Origin: Numida meleagris | Taxonomy: Eukaryota > Chordata > Aves > Galliformes > Numididae | Length of the DNA: 64,000 bases | NCBI RefSeq assembly: GCF_002078875.1 | Contig: NC_034414.1 | Location: 21,106,765 to 21,170,764, forward strand | Reading direction: 5' to 3' | Shown here: piece by piece, positions 11,750-24,721 of the stretch | Layout of the letters: every line of letters begins with the position of its first letter | Position numbering within the stretch: the first letter of the stretch is position 1 | Notes under the pieces: generated by a model | Databases searched by the model: none | What the model was told of the DNA's origin: nothing | The model's input: only the letters and a program-made list of their open reading frames with translations | Program-made: the position numbers and the translations under genes

Positions 11750-12412
11750 GCAGGCAACAGTCGGACTGACAGAGATCTAATGAAGCCTGACAAAGACAAA
11801 TGCAACATCCTGCTGCTGGGATAGAGTAATCCATGCCAGCTGCACAGGGGGCTGTATTAGCAAAGTGGCAGCCAGCACATTGAGGAAAGTGATTATTTCC
11901 CTCTGTAGCAGTTGTACAATTCAATTGTTGTCCATGTGTAATTCCTGTTTTAGCCAGTATAAGACAGACAGTGATGCATAGCGGTGAGTCCAGTATGATT
12001 TGATGGCTGAAGAACATAATGTACAAGGAGAGGTAGATAATCAGTATTGGTCAGTCTTCAGAAGAGAAGGCTTATGGGGCATCTTACTGTTGCCTCAAAT
12101 GCCTAATGGGAGGGCATCAGTAAGAGAGAGTCAGACCTTCCTCAGCAGTTCACAGGAACAGATGAAAGGAGATGAACGCAAACTGCTACAAGGATAATCT
12201 GCTTAGATGTAAACAAGAAAAAAAATCACTGCAAACACTGTCAAAAGCTGCAACAGGTTGCCTAGAGAAGATGCAATATGTCTGTCTTTGGAAATATTCA
12301 AAACCTGGGTGAACAAAGCCCTCAACCTCCATATCTAAGCTAGTTATACTGAAGAGAAGTTGCGCTAAGTGATCTTTATCCACAGGTTGCTGCCATGTTC
12401 CATGGTTTCAAG
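11750..12412 (+). mobile_element. Old CR1 LINE 3' portion, heavily diverged
   Basis: Successive CR1 landmarks occur in the right order. There is a block with AATGCAACATCCTGCTGCTGG and GAAAGTGATTATTTCCCTCT (consensus near GGAGGTGATCCTCCCCCTCT). Next comes TTCAGAAGAGAAGGCTTATG with GGGCATCTTACTG (consensus GAGAAGAGAAGGCTGCGGGG then TGACCTCATTG). Then GCAACAGGTTGCCTAGAGAA (consensus GGAACAGGTTGCCCAGAGAG) and a decayed tail GTGATCTTTATCCACAGGTT. Mismatch and indel density is high, so it is much older than the copies at 919 and 55568. Short open frames across it on both strands carry no meaning. Confidence 0.75.
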
Positions 12413-12467
12413 TCCTCCTGAAATAGCATTTATCAGGAAGGACATCAGCATACTTTACATCAAGAGG

Positions 12468-12535
12468 GTGACTACATTACTTTGAACAATTCTGTCACAA
12501 ATATGATTCCATTATTTTCCACCCTGGAGGAGTAT
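12468..12535. repeat. Diverged direct repeat, copy B
   Basis: GACTACATTACTTTGAACAA and ATATGATTCCATTATTTTCC match copy A at 11480-11545 in the same orientation. It lies between the end of one CR1 copy and the start of the next. Confidence 0.65.
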
Positions 12536-12582
12536 TTTGAGAATTTATCGGTTGTGAGACTTTCAAATGCTAAGCAAAAAAA

Positions 12583-12735
12583 ATTCACAGAATAACAGAA
12601 GAGTTGAAATTGGAAGGGGCCTCTGGAGATCATTCAAGTTCAACCCCTGGCTCAAAACATAGTCATCTGCAGCAGCTTACTCAGGACTGTGTATCTGCAG
12701 TCCTCAGTATTTGGAATATGTCCAGGGATTATTTG
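12583..12735 (-). mobile_element. CR1 LINE 3' end, minus orientation, diverged
   Basis: The plus strand reads TTCACAGAATAACAGAAGAG, then TTGGAAGGGGCCTCTGGAGA, then CAACCCCTGGCTCAAAACAT, and ends near TATTTGGAATATGTCCAGGG. This follows the complement of the CR1 tail (TCACAGAATCACAGAATGGT, GAAGGGACCTCTGGAGATCA, CCAACCCCCCTGCTCAAGCA, TTTTGAATATCTCCAGGGAA). It belongs to a different CR1 subfamily from the fragment at 919. It is a truncated relic. Confidence 0.88.
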
Positions 12736-15700
12736 AGTATAAAGAACAGATAATTGCTGGTAACCAGTTTAGCCTTCTGTTTTGTAAGTTCAGATCTTGC
12801 ATAGTCAGTCAAGTTTGTACAGCACATATTTCTACCAGAACCACAGGCATCTGAAGTTGCCAAATTAAAGCGTCACTGAAACCTATCTATAAGCCAGGAA
12901 AACGTTTGCATCTTCCTTAACTCATTATTCTATATATATATATTTATCATCATCATTTGCAATAATAATCCACAGAATTTGCTAGCTTTCCTCAGCGCAG
13001 CTGGAAAATCTATCTCAATTTTGCCTTACACTACTCCTTTCCCATGGAGTTATTTGTCATAAACAAATAAATTAGCCTTAGCAGTTATGAGAACACAGGC
13101 TGCTTTCAATTAGAGGTGGCACCTTCAGACCCTGTTCACTCAGCAGCAGAAGGATAGGAAAATATTTCTGTTATTGAACTCCTTGGCACTGCCTTGCTTG
13201 AGGATATTTATTTTAATAAACACAAGGTCATTATGTTAGCACGAGGACACTACAGGTTCCCCCTAAGTGTTACTCTTTGATTACACGTTATCCATCTTGC
13301 TATTGTATCTCTGGCTGCATTTTGTCAGCCTCAACTGAGCATCTCCTGTTAAAATTAGAAAAAACCTCAAGGGAGGTCAGTCTCATAAACAGAAGGCTGT
13401 AATTCTGGACAGTTATTAGACAGCTCCAGCTACCTTTCTGCTGCCTGCACTATCAAGCACCTGTCACCTCATGGCATGCTGTAAGAGATACATAAAAGCC
13501 TGCATACTAAGGACAGGGTTGGTAGTGTCTTATTCACCTTCATTTTGTTATTTCGTTTCATATGCTGCATGAAATGTAGGAATAGAGATGACGGTCATTA
13601 CAGTGCTGGTTTTGTTATTGTTGTCTTTGTCTTTTTGCTTTTAACAGCTAGGAATGTTAGAATAATATTCTGATTAAATGTAGAATGAATAATTAAACAC
13701 TACATTCAACATTCGTCTTTTAGTAGACTGGTCATTAGACGAGTTGATGACACTCAGTTTTATGTATGTTTCAGCCCACTGCCAATACCACGAAGCACCA
13801 ACTTGCCACAGTGCACAACTACAAAATATGATGAAAACTCATGTATTGTCCTAAAAATTCTGTAAATAGAGCATTATGCTCCCAATGAAAATGGTCTAAT
13901 TGTTCCACTTTTTCTATGCCAATGAATGGAGAACTAAGGGTTTTTAAAAGTACTTGAGACAGACAGGATGTCCTTGATCCACAGTGAAACAACTAAATAG
14001 TCTTTTTCAATATGTAGAATGAGAAAGGAAGAAAATAAATCGATCACTGAATGGGTAGAAACAAGTAGACAAAAAGCCTCCCATTCCATTCATAAATCAC
14101 TTAATAAAGACTGATCTTTTTCTAAATCTAAATCTAGAGAACACACATTATCACTCTGTATGTTAGAAAATATAAAGACAACCTTGTTATTGGTTTATTG
14201 GATTGAATTGCATTGATCTAACAGATACAGGCAGTGACTGTCTTAACCTGTGTACTGCATGTCACAAAGCACAATACCTCTGTTCAGCAAAGGATATCAG
14301 CAGGGACAATACTGAGAGATTTTTTCTTTAATTAATAATCTAAGGAAGGTTTGGAGAAGAAATTATTTCAAGCTGACAAATTGTAGCACAACATATGGCT
14401 ATCTTCCTGTTTTATATTCACTTAATAATACAGTAGTTTAAAAGAAAGGACAGTAAAGAACAGTTTACTTTTTCTTTTTAAGATTGATTATTAATCAGAA
14501 TTTTTTTTCTGAGTCAGAATGAAGCTACTAGTTTTCTTAGAAAACATGTATACCTTACCTGCATCTACAACCCATTACAGCTTATGGGAACATTTCATAA
14601 ATCACTACATGCTATTTGCCTGTTTCCTTAGGCTCAGAGAATGGCAAAAATATTCTCAACCACAGCAATGTATCAGAATGCAAACATATTTATGGTTCTT
14701 ACAAAAACAGACAATAATTTGGCTGCTGACAAAAGCAATTAATCTTCCTGATAACACTGCTATTTATATACATACAAAGAAAACAAACAGCCAAGAAAGC
14801 CACCACATTTAGGAAACAATTTTAATTACCATTCACTTTGAAACTGTAAAACACTATGGAAATATTCCAGAGTTCATTACTAACAAAGAAAATATAATAT
14901 CTGTTTTCTTGAATATTTTCTAGTTCTTCTGTTTCCTCAAGGTATATAACTTGCTCTGTACTGTGGGTGGATACAGGCAAACAAACTCCCATTTGCAAAC
15001 CCCATCATTTTTCCTATATACGCTGTTCAAAAAGAGTCACTTTATTCCTGGATGATGGATGAAAATGGACAATTGCATCACAGAAAAAGTTTCTTGTGGC
15101 TTTGTGATGAAAAGATATTTACACAAAGAGGTTCCAGTGCATTTCTTTCAGTATTAAACATGTCCATTTAAGTAAGTGTGCTGTAACACTTTACGGTAGC
15201 CAGAGCATCATCCAAAGCAAACACAAGCCTTTGACGTTTCCCATCACTGAATATACCACCTGGTATGTCTGGTACTCTGATTTAGGTCTCTTTCTGAACT
15301 TAAAGCACCCTAGGTACATCTTGTCCTCTCAGTAACCCCAACCATACAAACTGTTTTGCAGCTGGCCTTATAAAAACATCCTTTATTATCTGTTGTGAAT
15401 TCTCCTCTGTCTGAAAATATTCATTATTAAAAAGCTCAAGTCACCTACACCATATGTAAAGCTCAACTGTCTTAGCATTTAGTGGCTTATTGTGCCAATT
15501 TTGCACAGTCTGTCTCCACTGGATATTATTATGCACATCCAGATACACTCAGTCTATTTTTGTCATTGCAGTTCCCACAGGTGATTCAACTGTTCCGTAA
15601 AACAAATGCTAGGAGACAAAAAAAACTAAAAATAAAAATAAAAAGGAGGAAATGGTTATGTCAAAACCCAGTTTTCAGATGCAAACATATCTCTTTCTTG

Positions 15701-17554
15701 GTTTGCTATAGGCTTTACCACAGATCATCACTACACTCATGTTGAACTTGTCCGGAAACAAATATCCTTCTTTCAGACATGCTGCCTGGCATCTGAAATT
15801 CCCACAGATGTATTTGTCCTTCAGCAAGGAAATGTCCTACTTCAAGTTCTGATCAGTCTTTATGGGGAGGTGAAAAGAGGAGGGCAATGGAACGTTATAA
15901 ACCCTTGTTGAACTGCTGTACTATATACAAGTCAGAAAAATAAATAAACCAGGATTAAAAATTACAGTGAAATGTTATACTGCTGTATGTCTGTTCTGTT
16001 AAACTGTTCATTAAAACATTGTATAATATATTTTTCAATGCAACAATAACCTGTTAAACCACTTAATATTTGCAAACTAGTAAAAAAGAGCTTGCTTAAT
16101 GTTTAGACTACAAGCTTAAACTGTGGCCTTCATTTCTGATGATGCTTCTGTTGAAGTGCATCTCTCACTGCAGTGAACATCTCCATTTCAGAAAGTAATG
16201 TACTGCCTTATTTCTTCCATACTCTTCCTATTATTCATTCACTACCACCCAGTCTTAACTAATGCCTATGCTCAGTCAATGATATGATGTCTTTCCTTTG
16301 AGTAGATTTGCCCCAGGGATCAATTTAACCAAATTTGAAAAGGTGTTAATGTTATCAAGTACTAGCTGTTGCATAAGGAAAGGGAGGGGGGGCACCTATT
16401 GCTTAATACGAGTTTGAGATTTAATAAAGAAATCTTGTGAGGATTCACATATTCCCAAATACTGCTGTGTATTTTCATTCAATAGCTCCACAAGCAATTA
16501 TTATGTAGCTACCTCAGTGTTTTGGAAAACATAACGCACAGCTATATTGTGATTGCATGTTACTTTTTCTTATCAGCCTTAACACTTCAAGAAGCCTTAA
16601 AACATAATGTAAAGATCAAAAATCCTGTGAGTAAGCTGAAGAGAAGCTTGTGCTTTCAGAATTCCACTTTTAGATACATAATTTAATAGCTCTTTGGAAA
16701 ATTTTTGAATAAAAGACATTAAATAAGTATTTAATCAATCAGCAATATAAGATATTCTTATTTCCTTTATAAGACACATCATTACATTCAGGCATCATTA
16801 AGAACCTATTTTTGAGTTGCTCTATAAGGCGCATTATAATGTTAGCGCAACAAACAAAATATCAGTCTGGAGGTGTTCCGCCAGAGGGGAAACTAAAGTA
16901 CCAACCTAATGCTAAAAACAAAGAAGTAAGGTTTGAGCAAACTGCTTAGGCTTTATGCCTTTAATTTCTCTTCTGCACAAAGGATGCACAGGCAATTATT
17001 TGAGGACATGACGCACACTGCAAAAATAGCTCAAAATTAGGATTTCAATGAAAAATCTGGTTGATACACAGTCACTCGTAAGTAAATAAAAATAACACTG
17101 CAACTCTAGTTAATACACGCTTTTTCTTAAATTACATCTACCAATTATACTCAAGTCTGCACTAAAGGAGTAGAACAGCTATGCTAGTTTTGAATGAAAC
17201 TGTTCAGGATCTGAAAACAATCTAACAAAAGAAATATGACGTGGAGCTTGAATTAAATTCCCTTGTTCCCAGATACATAACTTCTACAACAAGACCTACT
17301 TCAGGTACCTCTGCTGCAACTCAAAACCAAATCAGCAACCAAAAATGCTGTTTTCCAGCCAGTGTGCTATTTTATCACAAAATACCAGGAGCAAGAAAAC
17401 TTAAGGCTTTCAGTATTAAAGTAAAGACCTTTGGAAGACACTAAGTAAATTACTTGAATAACTTGGAACTGCAAGACACAGAACCTAAGTATCACAGAAC
17501 ATTGCTTAAACATGATTGCTTTGTATCAGCTGGAAAAAAGTTCTCTCTCTCTCT
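12736..17554. other. Long AT-rich non-coding stretch
   Basis: No gene or known repeat is seen. It has a short (TA)n run at 12931-12943, a CTCF-like motif at 16878 (listed separately) and a (CT)7 microsatellite at 17543-17556. Parts near 13080-13330 and 16780-17050 look less simple and could be conserved non-coding DNA, but one sequence cannot show that. Confidence 0.45.
16878..16891 (+). promoter_or_regulatory. CTCF-like core motif, forward orientation
   Basis: CCGCCAGAGGGGAA matches the CTCF core CCASYAGRKGGCRS at 11 of 14 positions. Motif presence is observed; occupancy is inference. Confidence 0.3.
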
Positions 17555-18229
17555 CTAAAATGTCGACAGAAGAGGAACAGTATGAACTTCATTTCTACTG
17601 ATGTGCTCTTCAACTGGCAGGATTGGTAATAGAGGCAAATACCTCAATATTGCTATCAGGCAAGTGTTCTGGAGCGATTTACGTGCTATCAGTGCTCTAT
17701 CCTTTTCCATCTCTCCAAGTCTCTTGCAGAGTAGAGTCATGACCTCTTCAGCATCACAGAACAGTTGTCTGTGTGAAATCCATAGACTTTTTGACAAGCC
17801 GTTATCTGACCGTGACAGAGCAGAAAATCTACTCAGGTATCGGTAATCCCCTGGCTAGCATCCAAACCACTGGACAAGCTCTCTATGACAGCAGAAACAT
17901 CACGGTTGTTCAATGAACCAGACAGCAAGGGGTGAACATAAACATTTCGCAACAGCACTGAAACATCTTTTGTCTTTCTGTGAATCATTAATATGGCTGC
18001 CTTTATACAGGCACATTTTTGGTCCTCTGGAACATCCTGAGTGACAGGAACAGATGTGCAGATATGTTTCACTGTCTTCATCTACTCTATTAGAAAACTG
18101 AGATCGCTGTAGAGCGTAGATATTGGGATCTTTCCAATCCCATGGAATCAGCAAACTTGCTTCAAACTGAAATTTGAATGTCACATTTTCATTAGGTGTG
18201 GAATAACTGCTTTTTTTTTTTTTAAACAC
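17555..18229 (-). pseudogene. Frame-broken coding relic of an unrecognised gene
   Basis: Three minus-strand frames follow one another with almost no gap, each reading like real protein. From 18229 to about 18055 the frame contains DWKDPNIYALQRSQFSNR. From about 18065 to 17833 it contains NRDVSAVIESLSSGLDAS. From 17846 to the TAG at 17555 it contains WISHRQLFCDAEEVMTLL and CKRLGEMEKDRALIARKS. The second switch, at the run AGCCAGGGGATTAC, is explained by loss of one base, so about 220 residues were once one reading frame. Composition is mixed, mostly helical and charged, with no signal peptide or membrane segment, and I do not recognise the family. An A13 run lies at the upstream edge (18211-18223 on the complement). 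No poly(A) tail is visible downstream, so it may be a retrocopy fragment or a dead exon of a larger gene. Confidence 0.5.
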
Positions 18230-21200
18230 AGGTAGAAATACGCTAAAACACCACGAGATGAAATGTTCTTATTTACTTTACACATGGTATATAATAGCTT
18301 CCTAACAGCTTATTGTTTGTAAAGTTATTCAGTTATTTTGCTTTCCTTTTTTTAATATCTTCTCATACAAATATTGAAGTGAATTGAAGCAAACATCCTT
18401 GTGCAGGCTGGAAAATAAAACTGATACAAAGATATTCTGTAATGCCAACAAGTAAATCTGAACACTAACTCTTTATCTCTCCAGCTGTCTGTACAGCCAG
18501 TTTCCCAGTGAAAATAGCCAATACTGAAATCTCCATCCTAATTCTCAGACATACATTTTTTTTCCTGTGTTTTAATACTTAATAAGATATATTAATTGTG
18601 TGTTACATTTTAATAATTTATGTGATGACTACACCTTGAAAATAGTAAGACCTCCAGAGTGGTGGGGACAAATCTCTGTCAATATTAGATCCTTGAGACT
18701 GGATCAATAAAGAAAAAAATGAAATATTTCTACTTATATACTTGATCCCCCACGCTGAAAAGCTAAATCTTCTCACCTTCCATACTTCACTTTTATTAAC
18801 CTCTAAGGTTATTCTACAGCCCTGGAACTCAGCAAAAATATTCTAGTATAGGAAAGAAAATCTCATCTCATATTCTGGCACACACTATTCACAATAAAGT
18901 CATTACAATGTGACCTTAGATGGATAAACAAGTTAAAACCACAGTGAATTTCCCTTTTGTATATGTTCTATTATTATTATTAACCCTAATTATATTACCG
19001 ATTTAAAACGATCTCTGGGGAGACCTTCCTCTTTTATCAGCAGTTCCAAAAGTAACTGAAAGCACTGTGTAGTTATTGGTGAAGCACTTGATGCTGTTAC
19101 CCTGTTGCTACAGGCAACAGGACTTGTCTCTTCTATGGAGCTGGCCTTTAAATGGTTGTTAAACTTTACTTCACTTGCATACCAAGCTGCAGTCTGCTTT
19201 CTAAAATCTGGTAGGCTTTCTACTACAATCAGATATTAATAAAAAAAATCTGTATATACCTCCAAAGGAATGTAGCAAAGAATACTTGATCCAAAAATAG
19301 GGGGAGCAAGGCAAGAGAAATTCTGCGTTTCCTGGGTTTTCGCATCCTGAAGAAGTACAAGTTCCTCATGACACTGCCTGACCTACTCTTCTCAAGGCAC
19401 TTCTCTTCATCTCAGCACTTCTCTGTCAGAATGTGGATGCCTAGTACTCAAGCTGAAATGTTTACTGGAACACCTGGATGATGTAGTAAATTCTTATAAC
19501 CTTAAAATGCACTTGACAGGACAACAGGGATTCCTTTAGGATTCGGGGCAACAATTAGACATTAGTATCATCTCATAAAAGTTTATAATTCTATATAAAA
19601 CCCATTAGAGAATCTGACAAAACAAAGACTACTAAATATTACTAGATTTTTATTATTTATAACTTTCAGATGTTATCATTTTTGTTCAATTCTAAGAGAG
19701 TGTCTGATCCAATATAAGATGGTCAAAAAGAGGTAAAAAAAATTAAAGACTAGACTTGAAATAAACAGTATCCTCAATGTAAAAGGGACTTTTAAATAAA
19801 GTCATTTCCCTTCTTAGAATCACATTATGAAGAAGCTCACATCTGATTTTAAATATCTGAAGTTTTCAAAGTGATAAGATTATTTCTAAACAGACTCTCA
19901 CATCTGAATTTACAAGTTTGCTAATTACTGGAAAGGAAAGAAAATCTTAGTACTCAAGATTCTAACTACTGGTAGCTTTGAAAAGTAATACAAGTAATCA
20001 ATAATACAGCTTTTGATCTACTATGTTCTCTTCTCAGCTACTGTCTAAATAAAAATTCAGAAGGGTAAAGATAAGAAACTGAGAATTTAATGAGCATCAG
20101 GTAGCCTATGCAACCACTCAATTTCCATTATTCAGCTTCCAAAGATTAATTCTGTAGCTGTCACTTCAAAATAATTATCCATACATGAACATAAAACAGC
20201 AAAGCAATCAGAACTCTTAAAACATCTCAAATTTCTAAAGCTGCCATAGAAGGAGTAGAAGAACGTAACAAATTTATAAGCAGGAATCTTTGTTTCTTCT
20301 AAAGGGAACAGTAGATTATTAAAATCTTTTTGAAATCCATCAGCTACATGAAATAACTAGTACCTGACTCATTCTGTGTTTGAGCATCAGGCCCAATTAG
20401 AGATGTGGAGAAGTTCTGGCTGTTTTGATAAGTGTTTCTTTTGAGATCCAATGGCTGGTAAATTAAACATTAAGGTACAAACTAAGGTATAAGTAGCATC
20501 ATCCGAAGATGATAATACAGTCAGAAGAATAACTCTGATATGTCTGAACATCACTGTTAAGCTACAGTCCACAGTGCAGTGAGTACTAAACTATGGGTAC
20601 TACAACAGTGGTGTCCTTTTCTTAAGGATTTTTTTTTTTTTTTATCATGAGTACAACATGGGGAGGAATCTTTAAGTAAGCTGTGATTCTTTACCATCCT
20701 ACATCTCAATAAATTAGTCCAAAGTCTGCATGCTATGGAACATCCCAACTCATTGCTGTGTCTTGCTTTCTGCTTAAAAGGAAAACCAAAGAAGACGGTA
20801 GGAAACACCCTACAAAAGCAGCTTTTTCTTAATTTTCACACAAATCTGGATACATGTGTGACAGGCATGTGACAGATGTTAATTACTAATAGTTAAGGCA
20901 CACAGATATTGCCAGGGACACAGCGTAATACTGTGCAGATTAAAAGAGAACAAGCTATCACAGAGGGGTACGGTCAGTGTTTGGAAAAACTCCAAACTCT
21001 CAAATCAAATTCATAAACGGTAGAAATACAACTGAATACAAATGTATCTTAATAAATAAAAGACATATTTCCCTATGCTTTAAAATTTTGTATTAACCTT
21101 TCTTCTAACACTTGAACCCAAGTGATTATACCCTTTCTCACCCTAAATTCTGTATCCACGGTGAACTAACACATAGCGATCTTATAACATAAAACTACCA

Positions 21201-21254
21201 CTCTTCTTCATTTTTTTCATTAGACAACAAATGTAACTTTAGTGTTTTTTGGAA
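18230..21254. other. AT-rich non-coding stretch
   Basis: Nothing recognised apart from homopolymers (T15 at 20629-20643) and a small inverted repeat CCTGTTGC/GCAACAGG near 19102-19122. Confidence 0.5.
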
Positions 21255-21553
21255 AAAGACTCTTTATCAGGGACTATAGTGACAGGACAAGGGGTAATGG
21301 TTTTAAATAAAGAAAGATTAGGTTTAGATTAGATTTTGGAAAGAAATTATTTAATTAGAGGTTGGTGACATGGTGGAACAGGCTGCCCAAAGAAGTTGTG
21401 AATACCCCATCTCTGGATGCGTTCAAGGCCAAGATGGATGGGGTCCCAGGCAGCCTGATCTGGTGGGGTGTGTCCCTGCCCACAGCAGGGAGGTTAGAAC
21501 CATGTGGTCCTTATGGTACCTTTAACTCATGCCATTATGTGATTCTATGATCT
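21255..21553 (+). mobile_element. CR1 LINE 3' end, plus orientation
   Basis: Typical CR1 order is visible: GTGACAGGACAAGGGGTAAT then GGTTTTAAA, AGATTAGGTTTAGATTAGAT, GGTGGAACAGGCTGCCCAAA then GAAGTTGTGAATACCCCATC, and GGTGTGTCCCTGCCCACAGC. It finishes at GTGATTCTATGATC, the family-specific terminal motif. About 300 bases remain. It is moderately diverged and 5'-truncated. The open frame at 21362-21550 is CR1 3'-UTR, not a gene. Confidence 0.95.
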
Positions 21554-24500
21554 TTGTCTTGACATGGATAATTTCATTTCTTCAATACAAGATTTGTTAA
21601 GCTCTTAGAAGACTTTCCTTCCTGTTCCCTATGAGTAGATCAGAGGAAGATGATCACAAAAAAAACTGGAAAAGAAAACAGATCACGGCTTTTGACACAG
21701 ACACACACATAGCGTCAATGAAGTAAGAAATCTATATCCATAAAGAATGTAAACAAAAGGAAGAAACATCATGATTTGCAGAAAGACAACTGCACAGAAG
21801 TGCTTCTTTCACAAAGTCTCAATCCCGTGCTCAGCAAAACTGAAAATCTTGGAAGGTAAAAGATTCTGGGTGAAATCTGTAGTTACAAGAAGATCTAGAA
21901 GGGGGAGAACATACTGCAAAGATATATGCTAGAGTCTGTATTAGCTTACTGGTCTATCTGGGACGTGAGGACAGAGCCATCTGTCATTTCCTTGGAGGGG
22001 AGGCAGAAAGGAGTGGGATGAGAGCACCAGTCAATTGTTGGCTTAGGCACCTACACATAAACCAGGTAAGACACAAGCCACAGTTTTGACATGCATGTTG
22101 AGGTTCAATGAATAAGCTGTTCATAATCAATCTCATTACTGTGAAAAGCAATTTTACTTAATGAATGCAGTGATATCTTTTCAAGGTTTATTTCAGATTA
22201 ATCTCACAAATCAAAAGATGACTTAAGTCATTTTTTTTTCTGACCTCAGCCACATTTGAACCAAGATGATTTTTTTTTTTATGGAGGCAGAGAAAAATCA
22301 AGATTGTATCAATGACACATTCTAATACGCATGTACTCATGGAAAGCTTTAGTACAAGTCAAACACATCTCTGAGAATGACAGCACTTCCCTACAAGACC
22401 TGTTGTAGATAAACAAATCTCCATCAAAAAAACTCAGTATTTTGCAGGAATGCATTATTGTGGACAGAACTTCACACAGAACAATGCTAAATTAAGAACT
22501 ACATATTCCCACTTAATTTCATTACTTTTAAAATATAGGTTCAATAAAATAAATACCAATCCCCATTATCTTTTTCAACTCTGACACAACAGTTAATATT
22601 TGAACCATATGCCCTAAGAAAATATTTCGATATTTTCAAAATAAATTCGTAAAAAAAAAAAAAAAGAACCTCATCTTTTTATCATAACATGGAACTGAAA
22701 GAAAACAATATCAGTTTGGGGAAAATATCCACTGGAAAGATAATTCAACATTCTTCCATAACTTCAACAGGCTATTTCTGGATAAATGCATTACATGTGG
22801 AGAAACTAAGAAAATGACTGTGAGCCTACAAAATGTTAAATGTGGGTCCTTCAATACTTTCACAGCCTCTAATGCACTTTTCTTCTTCAGTGGCAGTTTC
22901 TATCAGACAACGTCAACATGCAGTCACTGAGAGATGGTACCAAATGTAATGCCAGGTATGTTTTTTTCTGACATACGTTAGCTACATTTTTTGCATGTGC
23001 CACTCACTCTTTTAAGTCATAGTCTTTTATATGTATGCGTTTTCATTGCTGAAGCTCTTTATTAGAAGAAACTCACGCTCAGGTTTTCTGGAAGAGTTAG
23101 CAGAACATATTTACAATGCCTAATATTATGTAATGAAGTTAGGTAATTAGTCTCCCTTGGGACCCTGCATAGTTCACAGTGATCAAGAGATGTTTTCAGA
23201 CAACAAGTCAGACCTCTTCCATCAGGCTCACTGTTACATGCTAAAGGGTCTGCTTTCTCCTCTGAGGTGTAGGGGAGTACTCAGATACTGAATTAACATA
23301 TTTGCGAACTAAAGGCTCTGACTTAAATCAAAGAGAAGAAAATAACCTTTTCTTTCTGCCACTTTAAGTGTTCCCACTCATAAGAGAAGCAGATGGCTTC
23401 AAGAACTGAAAGCCAAGTGTCAGGAGACAGACAATATTGGAGTAAGAAACACTCATCCACTCCATCAGTATTCAGGAGATCACTTCTGAGTCATATTTCC
23501 AAGTTCAGCATTGATTAGCTATGAGATGGAGGACAACTCCTTTAAATTCTCTGAATCTAATTTCAGAGATCTCATTTTGCTTTGTTTCTCCATCTGTATG
23601 TGGACAATTTTGTTTTCAGGTTATAACCACTTCTACAATATATATATGAAGGGATGGAAGTACACTCAGGTGATGTTCAGACTAATTGCTTAATAACTGT
23701 GAAGCACCTTCAGGACATGAAGTGCACATTAAGTACTACAACCTCTTACCTCTTTTTAAAATAAAGTTAGTAGTGCTTGCAAAAGCAAAGATAGCTCCAC
23801 GTAATTAAAGAACTCAGACCCCTGCTAACTCTGCAGCATAGAAGCCTATATGCCAGTCAGAATCCAGCACACTCAGGTCCAACCCTGCTGAGCTGTCCTC
23901 ATTACAATAGGGCAAATAAACATGTTTTCTTTGTGTTCTCTCAATAATTACATTTGCTTTACCTCACTGAGGATCTCCTGCTAGCAATGAAAAGCACGAA
24001 GTCTTTCAATGGGTCAATCTCTAGCTGTTTTATTTTCATTTCAAGCATAGCAGAGACTTCCCTTTTTAACTTCTAAAGCAACAGCTAGTGTTCGTTTCCC
24101 TCTTAAGGCCGTTCAGTGACAATCAGCAAAATTTCATATCAACTGCAAGCTCAGCATGCTATTAATCTTACTTTACCAATAAACACAGCATAAAATCCCT
24201 AAGACTTTTTTCCTAAGGCTTCTGAAGAGTTTGGAATGTTCATAGAAGCGAGTGCAAGGACTCATTTATCTTGTTTCTTATTCAATCAGCAGTATACATC
24301 CCCTTCAGGAACTGGCTGGCCAAAAAAGATTAAGATCTCTCTCTTAAAATGAAAAAAAAAAAAAAAAAATAGATTCTTAACATGAGACTTACGGGCTTAA
24401 AACAAGTCCCACCAACCCCAACTGCTGCCACTAACTAGTAGCTCTGAAAATCAGAATAAATTATCAATACCTTTAAGTACATACATTATCTGAGTTGTTT

Positions 24501-24720
24501 TTCAATGATTAAAACCTCTATATGGGATTAAAGGGAAAGATACATTCATAAAAGTGGGTTCATTCTTTTCAGGTGATCATTTTTATACGAAAGAATGAGC
24601 CTGTCTTCCTATCCCTGCACAAGTGGGATAGGAAAAAAAAAGTCCCAGCACAGTACACGAACACTTTCAAACTATAAATTTAAGTGAAAATAGATATTCT
24701 TACTGAGCTCCCCATTGGGT
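21554..24720. other. AT-rich non-coding stretch
   Basis: No gene or known repeat recognised. A15 at 22651-22665 and A18 at 24352-24369 are simple homopolymers. Confidence 0.5.
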
Positions 24721-24721
24721 G

